A stretch of DNA of 64,000 nucleotides from Streptococcus pneumoniae (GTDB taxonomy: Bacteria; Bacillota; Bacilli; Lactobacillales; Streptococcaceae), in assembly GCF_001096185.1 (NCBI RefSeq), contig NZ_CRPU01000001.1, forward strand, positions 248,001 through 312,000, written 5' to 3'. Positions within the stretch are counted from its first letter, which is position 1. Every line of letters begins with the position of its first letter. The notes below the pieces were generated by a model. It was given only the letters and a program-made list of their open reading frames with translations, made no database searches and was not told where the DNA came from. Of the stretch, positions 35,312 to 44,468 are shown piece after piece. Made by a program: the position numbers and the translations under genes.

Positions 35312-36850
35312 TCATTTGATTTTATAGACTTTAAACTCTGAGTAATCAGTCTTTACTTGTTGGTAATTTTCTTTCAAGAGTGTTTCTACTTCAGACCAGA
35401 CTGGCACCTTGTCATTTACCACAATCACCTTAGGTTGTTTTTCTTTCAAGTCATTGAGTAGCTTATTCCGATTTTCCTCAGTTGCTGTATAGTGCACGGG
35501 AGACAAAATCGCCGATGGCGACAAGCGCTCACTCTTACGATAAAGAGTCGCAGTATCATCCCATGCATAGATAGCATCTTCCGTATTTGTCTCCTCTTTT
35601 ACCAAATCAGCAAGACGATTACGTTCTTGATAAGGTACCGGATAAAGGACAAACTTCATCAAAAAAGGCACAGACAAAAGATAGACAAGCCCTAAAACTG
35701 GCAGATATAGATTTCCTTTGAAAAAACGACTCCATAGGCTAACTGGCGTTTCTCTTCGTCTTCTTCTAACACTACGCCCCCTCTGTTGACTCTTAATATT
35801 GCTTACCAATAAAAGTAGGAAAACAGGGAAGACGACCATCAAATAAGAAGCGTGCACAGGCTCTTGTGAAAAGAAAAGCAAAATCAAACCTAAAATTGTC
35901 ACAAGACTCGCAGGCACTGAGATGACATATAGTTTAGAGGATTTAGATTGAAAGAGACCTAAAAAGATACAAACCACAAATCCCAAACCAAGGGACAACA
36001 AGCCATAAAAAGCCATATTCTCTAAAATTTTAGAAGTGAAATCAAAGCGAATACTGTCAATAGGATAACGAATACCACTAATGGCATCCCCAAAACTCCC
36101 TGTTGCAACACTATAGTAGGCAGTTGGATAAAAGACAAGTGAAAAACCTAAAGCCACTGCCAGAAACTGATAAAACCCATGCACAAAGCGTCTATGCCCA
36201 AGGTTAAAAACCAACAAGCCTAAACTCACTACAGCAATAAACAGGAGCGATGACAAGGGAGCAAAGAAAAATCCGCCCGCCAAAGCCAGCCCAATCCGTA
36301 CAAATCCCTTATCATGGCTTGGATTGCTTAGATAAGCCGCAACTAAACTAAAGGCCGCGAATAAGAAAGGAAGCGCTAAAAGGGTCGCATAACCTCCACC
36401 AAAAGCAAGACCTGTAACTAGCATGTAAAAAATAGTCACTACTTGTCCAGCTTGGTCTCCTTGCTCTGTCAAGGTGTCCGCCGATCGAAAGAGGAAAAAT
36501 CCTCCTGCTACCAAGGCTAACCACTCAAAGATGGCAAAGAAAAATCCGCCCTGAGTCACGTAAGTCAGCAAATAATAAAGCAAACCTTGACTTCCATAAT
36601 AGTCGCTGTAAATCTTCCCTGTCTGATGAAGCGCCCAACCTGTATAAAAATCCTGCACTTCTTGTGCACTCATTAAATCGAGTAATAGCGGTACTCCTAG
36701 AGTTATTCCTGTTACAAGCGTACTCCATAGTAAAATTTTCACCAAAGGAAGACGACTTGATTCACGATGATGCAATTCTTGTTTGATTTGGTATTCTAGA
36801 GGTTCACGATTCTCCTGATGAACTTCTTCTACTCTACCATACACACTCAT
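35312..36850 (-). CDS. Multi-pass membrane protein, unknown function
   Basis: About ten to twelve hydrophobic helices lie between a charged cytoplasmic N terminus (about 60 aa) and a soluble C-terminal domain of roughly 100 aa. The overall layout resembles GT-C-type integral membrane glycosyltransferases, but I cannot identify catalytic residues. I start it at 36850 (MSVYGRV; AGGAG 8 nt upstream), giving 512 aa, instead of 36868. It is preceded by its own promoter inside the competence gene and is downstream of the cin-box transcript, so it may be partly competence-induced. Confidence 0.6.
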   Translation of the reverse strand: MSVYGRVEEVHQENREPLEYQIKQELHHRESSRLPLVKILLWSTLVTGITLGVPLLLDLMSAQEVQDFYTGWALHQTGKIYSDYYGSQGLLYYLLTYVTQGGFFFAIFEWLALVAGGFFLFRSADTLTEQGDQAGQVVTIFYMLVTGLAFGGGYATLLALPFLFAAFSLVAAYLSNPSHDKGFVRIGLALAGGFFFAPLSSLLFIAVVSLGLLVFNLGHRRFVHGFYQFLAVALGFSLVFYPTAYYSVATGSFGDAISGIRYPIDSIRFDFTSKILENMAFYGLLSLGLGFVVCIFLGLFQSKSSKLYVISVPASLVTILGLILLFFSQEPVHASYLMVVFPVFLLLLVSNIKSQQRGRSVRRRRRETPVSLWSRFFKGNLYLPVLGLVYLLSVPFLMKFVLYPVPYQERNRLADLVKEETNTEDAIYAWDDTATLYRKSERLSPSAILSPVHYTATEENRNKLLNDLKEKQPKVIVVNDKVPVWSEVETLLKENYQQVKTDYSEFKVYKIK

Positions 36851-36880
36851 ATCGTTTCTCCTATTCAATTTATCTGTCTT

Positions 36881-36909
36881 AGTATATCAAAAAGTCCTAG
36901 GATTGTCAG
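36881..36909 (-). promoter_or_regulatory. Sigma-A promoter for the membrane protein
   Basis: CTGACA (36904-36909), 17-bp spacer, TATACT (36881-36886) with an upstream TG, all on the minus strand. It overlaps the 3' end of the small competence gene. Confidence 0.6.
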
Positions 36910-37030
36910 CTTGCGATGGCTGTTTGAGTGATTTTTTGCATAGTTTCACAAAGGTTTCAATTTCCCGAAAACGGTGTAAATGTGTCTGTTTGAATGACAT
37001 GATATAATCCAATTCTTTCTGAGTCAGCAT
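36887..37030 (-). CDS. ccs4: Small late-competence protein (47 aa)
   Basis: ATG at 37030 with a strong GGGAGGGA site reads MLTQKELDYIMSFKQTHLHR and continues for 47 codons to a TGA at 36887. The protein is basic and has no membrane helix or known domain. A perfect ComX cin-box lies 21 bp upstream. In pneumococcus a competence-induced gene named ccs4 lies next to cls, and this is likely the same; the name is from memory of gene order. Function unknown. Confidence 0.75.
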   Translation of the reverse strand: MLTQKELDYIMSFKQTHLHRFREIETFVKLCKKSLKQPSQADNPRTF

Positions 37031-37050
37031 CGTCCCTCCCTATATCTTTC

Positions 37051-37058
37051 TATTCGTA
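37051..37058 (-). promoter_or_regulatory. ComX (SigX) cin-box
   Basis: TACGAATA on the minus strand, preceded by a T-rich tract (CTTTTTACGAATA). This is the exact consensus -10 of late-competence promoters in streptococci. Transcription would start about 7 bp downstream and reach the small gene's ATG at 37030. Confidence 0.85.
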
Positions 37059-37073
37059 AAAAGCAAGAAAAAG

Positions 37074-37098
37074 AGGACTGGTTTGTGTCCTCAGTCCT
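37074..37098 (-). terminator. Terminator of cls
   Basis: AGGACTG pairs with CAGTCCT around a GA-rich loop, followed on the minus strand by CUUUUUCUUGCUUUUU. The U run merges with the T tract upstream of the cin-box. Confidence 0.7.
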
Positions 37099-37105
37099 AG
37101 ATTTC

Positions 37106-38638
37106 TTATAAGATAGGGGCGAATAACTGGGCAATTTCTTTTACAAGTTTTTGATACCAGCTCGTTTTGATAGAATGAGGATAGACTTCCTGAGAATCTG
37201 CAAATATATTTTGAAAATCTCGGGCAATTTCCATTATAGAAGGAGTTTTATAGAGTAAGACTGCATTTTCATAATGGTGTACCAAACTTCGGTAGTCGAG
37301 ATTGATTGTCCCCACCACCGCAAAATCTTCGTCTACCAACATCTGCTTACTATGAATAAAACCTGGACTATACTCATAAATCCGAACCCCAGCAGAAAGA
37401 AGGTCTGGATAAGCCCCTCTCGTGACTAACTGAATGAACTTCTTATCTGGTATGTAAGGGGTGATAATTCGAACATCGACCCCTCTCATAGCAGCATTTT
37501 TGATTGTCTCCGTTAAATCATAATCTATGATCAAATAAGGTGTCGTAATATAAACCGATTCCGTTGCTTGATTGATCAAACTCTGATAAACCTTTTTCCC
37601 TACCTGCGTTCGAAAAATTGGCTTGGGTCCACTTCCGTATGGAATGGTTAAACCGTCACTTGGGATAGAATGATTTTCTAAATGATATTGATCAAAATCA
37701 CTAATCTCTCCTCGATTGATGTACCAAGTGGTTAAAAACAAGCGTGTCAGGGCTTTTACTGCTAGTCCGTCTAAGCGAATTCCACTATCCTTCCAATAAC
37801 CAAATCTCTCGACGTGGTTAATGTACTCATCTGCCAGATTGACCCCACCAGTATAGGCTATCTGACCATCAACAATCAATATTTTTCTATGATCTCTGTT
37901 ATTATAGGCTACTGTCAAACGAGGAATAACTTTATTGAATTTATGGGCCTCGATGCCCAGCTGACGAAGTCGATGTGCATAATCTCCTGTTAAAGTAGCC
38001 ATACAGCCAATATCATCATAGAGCAGTTTAACCTCAACTCCTTGAGCGACCTTTTGCTCCAAGATTTCTAGGATACGATTCCACATCAAACCTTCTTCTA
38101 TAATGTAATATTCCAAGAAGATAAATTTCTCAGCCTTTTTAAGATCTTCTACCATCTTTTCCCACATAACCTCTCCGCTAGAAAAAAATGTAGAGGCAGT
38201 TTGATTATAGACATCGGCATTTGTATCCATACTCAATAAGGACTTGATGACGCCATAAGCTGCCTTGTCACTTTCTTTTAATTCCTCTTTTAGTAGCTGG
38301 CTATTTGCTTCTTGGAAATGCATGGAGCCTAGCTTCTTCAGTTGTTTGATTTCTTTTTTGGACAATCGCCTTTCACCAAACATCAGATAGAGCAAGGGGC
38401 CAAATACTGGCACAAAGGCTACTAATAACCAGGTTACCTTATTCTCAGGAGTCGTATTACGGTTGACTATCGAAATGATTGTGATGATACTCAGTAGAAT
38501 GAGGACAGTAATCCATAAAATGGGAGCCATGCGTCCTAAATAAAGAAAGAGACCAAAAACCAGACAAAGTTCAAGTAACATAATCGAAAGACTAAAGCCA
38601 TACTTGGACATCAATAATTGAAATTTTCTATATTTCAT
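37106..38638 (-). CDS. cls: Cardiolipin synthase
   Basis: The 510-aa membrane phospholipase-D-type enzyme condenses two phosphatidylglycerols to cardiolipin. Two N-terminal helices (residues 10-60) precede two HKD motifs: HRKILIVDGQIAYTGG (about residue 245) and HSKQMLVDEDFAVVG (about residue 425). Both catalytic His/Lys/Asp sets are intact. Confidence 0.93.
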   Translation of the reverse strand: MKYRKFQLLMSKYGFSLSIMLLELCLVFGLFLYLGRMAPILWITVLILLSIITIISIVNRNTTPENKVTWLLVAFVPVFGPLLYLMFGERRLSKKEIKQLKKLGSMHFQEANSQLLKEELKESDKAAYGVIKSLLSMDTNADVYNQTASTFFSSGEVMWEKMVEDLKKAEKFIFLEYYIIEEGLMWNRILEILEQKVAQGVEVKLLYDDIGCMATLTGDYAHRLRQLGIEAHKFNKVIPRLTVAYNNRDHRKILIVDGQIAYTGGVNLADEYINHVERFGYWKDSGIRLDGLAVKALTRLFLTTWYINRGEISDFDQYHLENHSIPSDGLTIPYGSGPKPIFRTQVGKKVYQSLINQATESVYITTPYLIIDYDLTETIKNAAMRGVDVRIITPYIPDKKFIQLVTRGAYPDLLSAGVRIYEYSPGFIHSKQMLVDEDFAVVGTINLDYRSLVHHYENAVLLYKTPSIMEIARDFQNIFADSQEVYPHSIKTSWYQKLVKEIAQLFAPIL

Positions 38639-38746
38639 ATCCCCTCCTTGATATTTTGAATGCTAAAAACAAGTAATTGATACTAGTATAACTCAGGTAT
38701 TCAGTAGAAGGCAAGTATTTATGATTATTTTCTAGGTAAAAGTAAA

Positions 38747-38768
38747 AAGGCTGAAAAATCCAGCCCTT
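38747..38768 (-). terminator. Terminator of the PQ-rich lipoprotein gene
   Basis: AAGGCTG pairs with CAGCCCTT; on the minus strand the stem is followed by UUUUUACUUUU. Confidence 0.75.
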
Positions 38769-38783
38769 CCTACTTGCATAGTC

Positions 38784-39254
38784 TTATTTAGTTAAAACGA
38801 TTTGGTCCGATGGGTCTCTATCCATATCGTCTACGACGATTTGATTACCGTTTACAGTGTAAATTTTGACATCATCTCCAATAATCATGCGTTGATTTGC
38901 TGCATCAAATGTGACCTGTTTGACTTTCTGATCCCCGTCAGATTCGAGCTCAGTCCATGTACCAGTAGTTCCAGTTACCACTAAAGTGATACGGTCTCCG
39001 TCATCCTGACCGGTATAAGTCCCATCAATATTAGTTGGTTGAGCAACAGGTTGGTTCTGTACTGGAGCCGCTTGATTTTGATTACTTCCTGCATTTGCAG
39101 TATTGGTATTCTGTTGAGCAGGTTGTTGAGCAGGTTGTTGGACCTGCTGCTGAGCCACAGGCTGTTGAACTGGTTGTGTTCTTTGGGAACAAGCAACTAG
39201 CAAAGATACACTCGCTAAAGAAACAATAGAAAGTGCTGCTGTTTTGAATGTCAT
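38784..39254 (-). CDS. Lipoprotein with Gln/Pro-rich linker
   Basis: A 156-aa protein starting at 39254 (MTFKTAALSIV; AAAGGAC upstream), with lipobox LLVAC near residue 22. A roughly 50-residue Gln/Pro/Asn-rich spacer (PVQQPVAQQQVQQPAQQ) follows, then an 80-residue C-terminal domain beginning IDGTYTGQDDGDRITLVVTG that looks like a small beta barrel. Cell-surface location is expected; function unknown. An open extension to 39314 lacks a ribosome site. Confidence 0.75.
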   Translation of the reverse strand: MTFKTAALSIVSLASVSLLVACSQRTQPVQQPVAQQQVQQPAQQPAQQNTNTANAGSNQNQAAPVQNQPVAQPTNIDGTYTGQDDGDRITLVVTGTTGTWTELESDGDQKVKQVTFDAANQRMIIGDDVKIYTVNGNQIVVDDMDRDPSDQIVLTK

Positions 39255-39341
39255 AATAAATGTCCTTTCTCTTGCCATGCTAGAAAAATAGATTTTCCTT
39301 AGCCAGCAATTCACCTAGTATAACAAAGACAAAAGAAGAGG

Positions 39342-40592
39342 TCAATTTATCTGCTCACGTTCCAGCAAGTAGCCTCGTACTTCTGAGATAAAATAGAGAG
39401 ACCCTGTAATGAATAACAAGTCCTGCGTATTTGCTCTTTCTTCAAAACTGCTGATAAATTCTCGGTAAGAAGAAACTATATCGTAACCTGTCACATCCCT
39501 TTCGTCCAAAGCCCCCTGATAGTCAAAACCAGTCACCTTGAGTTCCACCTGAGGTAAATTTTCAGCCAAGTAACCTAACATCCCTTGATAATCCTTCCGT
39601 TTCAAGGCTCCAAATAGGATTTGAGGACGATAACCTTCCTGCTCTTTTTCTTTGATAAACTCAACCAAGCGAGTCAAGGCAGGGAGGTTATGAGCACCGT
39701 CCAAATAAATCTGAGGACAAATACGCTCCAAACGACCAGCCCAATAGGTTTTCGCTAAAGCCTGTCTTACAGCCTGCTCATCAACAATTTCCTTTTCTTC
39801 CCTCATAAAGAGAAGAAAAGTTTGCAACGCCAAAGCTGCATTTTCCTGCTGATAAGCTCCTTCTAAACCTATTTTCAGCTGCGAAAAAGTTCCCAAAGAA
39901 CTTGAAAAATCACCATTCAGCATTGAAAAATCTTGGCCCGCCTGATAAAGGTCAACAGCTAAAGATTCTGCTTTTTTCTGACAGACAAGCCTAGCTTCTG
40001 GAGGCAACTTCGCAATCACAGCCTTTTTACCAGCCTTGAAAATACCAGCTTTCTGCTCTGCGATTGCTTCCAGACTATCACCCAAGGTCTCCTGATGGTC
40101 AAGCCCGATGGAGCTGATGACAGCAATCTCTCCAGTTACCACATTGGTCGTGTCAAGTAAGCCGCCAATTCCCACTTCTAGTAAAACCAAATCCACTTCT
40201 TGCTCCCTAAAATAGAGAAAAGCAAGCAAGGTCAGCAACTCAAAAAAAGACAACTGATCATGGGTTTGCAGAAGCGTTTTCTCCATCCCCTTGACCTGAT
40301 CAGCCAAACGGATGAAGTCTACGTCAGCTATTGGTTGCCCGTTAATGCAGATTCGGTCATTGATGGAGACGATATGAGGGGAGGTAAAGGTCGCGACTTT
40401 TTTGCCATGCCCCATAAATAACTCCCTCATAAAAGCAATGGTAGATCCTTTCCCATTAGTCCCTGTTACGTGGATAATAGGGTAAGACTTCTCGGGATTC
40501 CCTAACAAATCCACCGCTTGTTGCATTCGGTCCAAGCCTGATCGAAAATTCAAACCAATCCGACTATGGAGCCATTCTTCTACTTCAAACAT
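39342..40592 (-). CDS. folC: Folylpolyglutamate/dihydrofolate synthase
   Basis: The 416-aa Mur-ligase-family enzyme adds glutamate to folates. The ATP loop HVTGTNGKGST is near residue 42, and KQKAG-like (AEQKAGIF) and YLDGAHN motifs follow. I start at 40592 (MFEVEEWL; AAGGAG upstream); a longer frame to 40685 crosses a terminator hairpin. Confidence 0.93.
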   Translation of the reverse strand: MFEVEEWLHSRIGLNFRSGLDRMQQAVDLLGNPEKSYPIIHVTGTNGKGSTIAFMRELFMGHGKKVATFTSPHIVSINDRICINGQPIADVDFIRLADQVKGMEKTLLQTHDQLSFFELLTLLAFLYFREQEVDLVLLEVGIGGLLDTTNVVTGEIAVISSIGLDHQETLGDSLEAIAEQKAGIFKAGKKAVIAKLPPEARLVCQKKAESLAVDLYQAGQDFSMLNGDFSSSLGTFSQLKIGLEGAYQQENAALALQTFLLFMREEKEIVDEQAVRQALAKTYWAGRLERICPQIYLDGAHNLPALTRLVEFIKEKEQEGYRPQILFGALKRKDYQGMLGYLAENLPQVELKVTGFDYQGALDERDVTGYDIVSSYREFISSFEERANTQDLLFITGSLYFISEVRGYLLEREQIN

Positions 40593-40655
40593 ATACATCT
40601 CCTTAATTACAGGTTCAATCAACTGCCTCAATAAAGTCTCATAACTAACAAAAAC

Positions 40656-40681
40656 GAGGCCAGGATTTTCGTCCCGACCTC
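40656..40681 (-). terminator. Terminator between the repeat array and folC
   Basis: In minus-strand RNA GAGGUCGGGA pairs with UCCUGGCCUC (with G-U pairs) and is followed by GUUUUUGUUAG. It would stop read-through from the DUF1292 operon into folC. Confidence 0.75.
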
Positions 40682-40724
40682 TCACCTGGTTAGCTAATCA
40701 CTAGCAACTATGAATATTAACTGG

Positions 40725-41153
40725 GGCTAAAAACATCCACAGGACGTTCCAACTCTCTCTTATTTCAAGGAGCTGGGCTAAAAACATCCACTGGATGTTC
40801 CAACTCTTTCCAATTTCTAGGAGTTGGGCTGATACAGTCTCCCAGACTTACTTACGGTCTTTATTTTTAGCGTCAGGCTAAAAACGTCCCCCGGACGTTC
40901 CAACTCTTCCCAATTTCTAGGAGTTGGGGTGATACAGTCTCCCAGACTACCTGCGTTTCTAATTTCTAGCGCAAGGCTAAAAACGTCCCCCGGACTTACC
41001 AGTTCTTTTTTATTTCAAAGAGCTGGGCTAAAAACGTCCCCCGGATGTTCCAACTCTTCTAATTTCTAGGAATTGGGGTAAAAATATCCCCCTAACCTAC
41101 TGACGGTTTTTATTTTTAGCGTCAGGCTAAAAACGTCCCCCGGACGTTTTTAC
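40725..41153 (-). repeat. Nine tandem 48-51-bp units made of terminator-like hairpins
   Basis: Units start at about 40725, 40776, 40827, 40876, 40927, 40975, 41026, 41076 and 41125 with GGCTAAAAAC or GGCTGATACA. Two flavours recur: one with AACGTCC-GGG-GGACGTTTTT in minus-strand RNA (a short stem plus U run), the other with GTCT-GGG-AGAC. Most units also hold a second stem such as CAACTC/GAGTTG. The array fills the gap between the DUF1292 gene (its last unit touches that stop codon) and folC. No ORF runs through it. Confidence 0.8.
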
Positions 41154-41455
41154 TCCTCCATAAAGCTGTTGAAGACTTCTTCAATCATGTTCCATTCATC
41201 TTCTGAGTCTTCTGGGATTGGTTGCAATTCACCTTCTGTTCCATCTTCATTTTCGATGAATGAGTAAGCTTGAATTTCAACTTGTCCGTCTTCGTCTTCT
41301 TCTGCGTTAACTGGCACTAGAAGAACATAGTTTTTACCAAATTCTTCTTTTCCATCAATCGTCAAAAGAATTTCAAACAAGGTTTCATTTCCTTGCTCAT
41401 CTACTAGTGTGATTAGTTCACGTTCTTCGTGGTCGTGGTTATGATCGTGTGACAT
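41150..41455 (-). CDS. DUF1292 family protein (YrzB-like)
   Basis: A very acidic 101-aa cytoplasmic protein ([28 protein letters not shown]) with a His-rich start (HDHNHDHEE). DUF1292 proteins are conserved next to ruvX and ireB in Firmicutes; no function is established. It is the last gene of that operon and is followed by the tandem hairpin array. Confidence 0.85.
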   Translation of the reverse strand: MSHDHNHDHEERELITLVDEQGNETLFEILLTIDGKEEFGKNYVLLVPVNAEEDEDGQVEIQAYSFIENEDGTEGELQPIPEDSEDEWNMIEEVFNSFMEE

Positions 41456-41470
41456 AGCCTCTCCTTTATA

Positions 41471-41890
41471 TTAAAATTTTCTATCTAAATAATTTTGTAA
41501 AATCAGCTGAGCTGCTAACTTATCAATGACTTTCTTGCGCTTATTGCGACTGATATCTGCTTGTTCAATCAACATGCGCTCAGCAGCCACTGTTGTCAAG
41601 CGTTCATCCTGATAGTCTACTGGTAAACCAAAAAGCTCTCCTAGCTTTGCTCCGTAGGCTTGACTAGCTTCCACACGCGGTCCGCTTGTATTGTTCATGT
41701 TTTTAGGCAAGCCCACTACAAATCGTTCCACCTTGTAAGTATCAACCAATTCCTTAACGCGGTCAAAACCAAATTGGCCTTGTTCCTCATTGATTTGGAT
41801 GATCTCAAGTCCTTGAGCTGTAAAACCGAGCGGATCGCTAATGGCCACCCCTACCGTTTTTGAACCGACGTCCAATCCCATAATTCTCAT
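41471..41890 (-). CDS. ruvX: RuvX/YqgF Holliday-junction resolvase-like protein
   Basis: The 139-aa RNase-H-fold nuclease starts [20 protein letters not shown], with the catalytic Asp in the [12 protein letters not shown] strand and [11 protein letters not shown] mid-protein. YqgF is implicated in 16S rRNA 5' processing in E. coli. It begins 3 bp after ireB. Confidence 0.93.
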   Translation of the reverse strand: MRIMGLDVGSKTVGVAISDPLGFTAQGLEIIQINEEQGQFGFDRVKELVDTYKVERFVVGLPKNMNNTSGPRVEASQAYGAKLGELFGLPVDYQDERLTTVAAERMLIEQADISRNKRKKVIDKLAAQLILQNYLDRKF

Positions 41891-41893
41891 AGA

Positions 41894-42160
41894 TTATAGA
41901 TCGACTCCTTGTCCTTTAAGATAGTAGCGGACCAATTCCTCAACGATTTCATCACGCTCATATTTACGGATTTGATTTCGTGCATTATTATAACGAGGAA
42001 CGTAGGCAGGGTCTCCACTCAATACGTAACCTACGATTTGGTTAATTGGGTTGTAGCCCTTATCGTTCAACGAAGCATAGACATCAGTCAAAGTTTCGCT
42101 AATTTCTTTTCTATTGGAATCGTCCAATTTAAAACGTACTGTTTCTTCAGTAAATCCCAT
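41894..42160 (-). CDS. ireB: IreB family regulatory phosphoprotein (DUF965)
   Basis: The 88-aa protein begins [14 protein letters not shown]. In Enterococcus the two N-terminal threonines equivalent to Thr4 and Thr7 are phosphorylated by the PASTA kinase IreK, and IreB controls cephalosporin resistance and cell-wall synthesis. Both threonines are present here. First gene of the ireB-ruvX-DUF1292 operon. Confidence 0.92.
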   Translation of the reverse strand: MGFTEETVRFKLDDSNRKEISETLTDVYASLNDKGYNPINQIVGYVLSGDPAYVPRYNNARNQIRKYERDEIVEELVRYYLKGQGVDL

Positions 42161-42246
42161 TCTAACACCCTCTTTCTTTAGAATAGTACCATTATAGCAT
42201 AATTCCTTACGTTCTACAATTCAGGCAGTCTATTTATTTGGATTTT

Positions 42247-42816
42247 CTACTGTTCTGTCGCACCATTTGCCAATCTATCTGAAATATATTTGCTCGGTTC
42301 ATTTTTCAAAAGATTTTCCAAGCCAATATTCTTCAAATATTCCAACTGGGAAGCCTTCTTGACATCCAGAACTTGAAAATCAAAACTAGTCGTCGTTTGA
42401 AGTTCCGTTGCACTCAATAATTTGGTTTCAAGCTTAAAGCCTGCTAATTTACGAGCTGCTACGATGGACTCATCCTTCTCCTCCGCCTCAAGGAGAGCTT
42501 TTTGAGTTTCTTCCACACCATGTTGGTCGATATAAGTCTTCAACTCATCAGAGACTGGACGCTTTTGTTGAATCGTTAAGCTCAAAAAAGTCTTATCCTT
42601 GTACGTAATGGTTTGGGTTTGCTGGCTACCATCATCTGACTTAGACAAGAGCAAAGTCTTGGTCACAACTGTATTCTTCTCAGCATTTTCAATAACTGGC
42701 AATGCCGACTGAAGCGTATCCTTTTCTGTTTTTGTAGCTGGTCCAGTTTCTTTTTTCTGTCCACAACCAACCAGGACAAAAAGGAAAGCTAGACTAACAA
42801 GAACAATTTTTTTCAT
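42247..42816 (-). CDS. DUF1307 (YehR-like) lipoprotein
   Basis: The 189-aa protein has a signal with lipobox LVGC (Cys18) and a beta-rich domain of the DUF1307 family, anchored on the cell surface. Function unknown. It is a separate unit between the spx terminator and ireB. Confidence 0.78.
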   Translation of the reverse strand: MKKIVLVSLAFLFVLVGCGQKKETGPATKTEKDTLQSALPVIENAEKNTVVTKTLLLSKSDDGSQQTQTITYKDKTFLSLTIQQKRPVSDELKTYIDQHGVEETQKALLEAEEKDESIVAARKLAGFKLETKLLSATELQTTTSFDFQVLDVKKASQLEYLKNIGLENLLKNEPSKYISDRLANGATEQ

Positions 42817-42846
42817 TTCTTTCTTCTTTCTTTTTGAAATTAAAAT

Positions 42847-42871
42847 AAGACTGGGAGTTGCTCCCAGTCTT
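42847..42871 (-). terminator. Terminator of spx
   Basis: AAGACTGGGAG pairs perfectly with CTCCCAGTCTT around a 3-nt loop and is followed by AUUUUAAUUUC on the minus strand. Confidence 0.85.
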
Positions 42872-42876
42872 GATGT

Positions 42877-43275
42877 TTATAGAGCTGCACGCAAACGTGC
42901 TTCTGCATTTTCTACATTACGGACAGAGCGTGGTAGGAAGGCACGAATATCGTCTTCCTTATAGCCAACTTGTAGGCGTTTTTCATCCACAAGGATTGGG
43001 CTCTTTAAAATTCTCGGTGTTTCCATAATCAGATTGAGGACTTCATTGACGCTCAAATCTTCAATATCCACTCCAAGGGCTTTGGCATAGCGGTTTTTAG
43101 ATGAAACGATGCTGGCTATTCCGTTATCTGTTTTGGTTAGAATATCCAGTAATTCTTCTCTCGTAATTCCTTCTTTACCAAGGTTTTGTTCTTTATAACT
43201 TAACTGGTGGGCATTGAGCCAGGTTTTTGCTTTTTTACAGCTAGTACAACTTGAGACTGTATAAATTTTAATCAT
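42877..43275 (-). CDS. spx: Spx/ArsC-family transcriptional regulator
   Basis: The 132-aa protein binds RNA polymerase alpha-CTD and controls the thiol-oxidative stress response. The redox C-x2-C is present (SCTSCKK, Cys10 and Cys13). Streptococci carry two Spx paralogs; position beside ireB/ruvX suggests the SpxA2-type, but that is remembered synteny. An extended -10 promoter lies upstream. Confidence 0.92.
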   Translation of the reverse strand: MIKIYTVSSCTSCKKAKTWLNAHQLSYKEQNLGKEGITREELLDILTKTDNGIASIVSSKNRYAKALGVDIEDLSVNEVLNLIMETPRILKSPILVDEKRLQVGYKEDDIRAFLPRSVRNVENAEARLRAAL

Positions 43276-43316
43276 GTACCTACCCCTTTCGCTACATGTT
43301 ACTATCAGTTTAGTCT

Positions 43317-43325
43317 ATTATACCA
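43317..43325 (-). promoter_or_regulatory. Extended -10 promoter of spx
   Basis: TGGTATAAT on the minus strand, about 40 bp before the ATG at 43275. Confidence 0.55.
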
Positions 43326-43406
43326 TAAAAAACATCCGACTTGCGACCTATTTTTAAATTTTTTTGACTTTTTTCGTCATTTTCGTACTTTTTTCTTGAC
43401 AAATAA

Positions 43407-44468
43407 CTAAATGACTATCAACTCTTTTGGAGCAAGGGTCAACAATTCACAACCTTTCTCTGTAATCAGGATATCATCCTCGATACGAACGCCATATTTG
43501 CCTTCGATATAGATACCTGGTTCATCTGTCAAGGCCATACCTGCCTTAATCGTTTCTGTAGAAGTCTGGCTAAAGTATGGTTCCTCATGGATATCCAGTC
43601 CAATACCGTGTCCTATACCGTGGGTAAAGTAGTCGCCATAACCTGCCTCGATGATAATATCACGAGGAATTTTGTCAAAGTCACGGAAACCTAAGCCAGC
43701 CTTAGCCTGATCAATCAAGGCTTGATTGGCTTTCAAAACCGTATTGTAAATTTCTGCCTGCTCATCGCTAACATGTCCTAGATAGATAGTCCGTGTCATA
43801 TCACTGACATAGTGGTCATAAAGGCAACCGAAGTCCATGGTAATAGCTTCTCCCAGCTCCACTGGTTTGTGCATAGGATGGGCATGTGGCTTAGAAGAGT
43901 TGATACCACTAGCTAGGATAGTGTCAAAAGACAAGCCAGATGCTCCCAACTCACGCATGCGGAAGTCAAGGAAGTTGGCAATCTCAATTTCTGTCTTTCC
44001 TGGCTTAATAAAGTCAAGCGCATCGCGAAAAGCTTGGTCTGAGATAGAACAAGCCTTGCGAATAGCTGCAATCTCCACTTCATCCTTAATCATTCGAAGA
44101 CCTTCAACAAATTGAGTCTGTGGAAGCAAGTCAATTCCTTCAAAGGCTACCTGCATACGGTGATAATAAGAGACCGAAATCTCATCCTCAAAACCGATTC
44201 GAGACAAGTCCATGTCCTTAACAATGCCTGCAATGACAGCCAATTCATCACGGTCAGCCACAATCTCAAAACCACTGGTTTCTTGCTTGGCTGCAATGAT
44301 ATAGCGAGAGTCTGTCACCAAGACCTGACGGTCACGGCTGATAAAGACTGTTCCGTTTGAGCCCCAAAAACCAGTCAGGTAATAGACGTTTTTAAGGTTA
44401 TTGATGATGATACCATCTAGTTCTTTTTCTTGCATTTTAGCTAGAAATGCTTGTACACGTTTATTCAT
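43407..44468 (-). CDS. Xaa-Pro aminopeptidase family protein (M24)
   Basis: The 353-aa cytoplasmic peptidase has the pita-bread fold: metal ligands in [16 protein letters not shown] (two Asp), [10 protein letters not shown] (His) and DEPGIYIEG plus RIEDD (two Glu). It cleaves N-terminal residues preceding proline. Its start overlaps the uvrA stop by 8 nt, so it is co-transcribed with uvrA. Confidence 0.92.
   Translation of the reverse strand: MNKRVQAFLAKMQEKELDGIIINNLKNVYYLTGFWGSNGTVFISRDRQVLVTDSRYIIAAKQETSGFEIVADRDELAVIAGIVKDMDLSRIGFEDEISVSYYHRMQVAFEGIDLLPQTQFVEGLRMIKDEVEIAAIRKACSISDQAFRDALDFIKPGKTEIEIANFLDFRMRELGASGLSFDTILASGINSSKPHAHPMHKPVELGEAITMDFGCLYDHYVSDMTRTIYLGHVSDEQAEIYNTVLKANQALIDQAKAGLGFRDFDKIPRDIIIEAGYGDYFTHGIGHGIGLDIHEEPYFSQTSTETIKAGMALTDEPGIYIEGKYGVRIEDDILITEKGCELLTLAPKELIVI

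Noticed and set aside
40725-41153. CRISPR array
   Set aside because: Units are 48-51 bp of near-continuous repeat with no unique spacers and no cas genes nearby; they are tandem hairpins.
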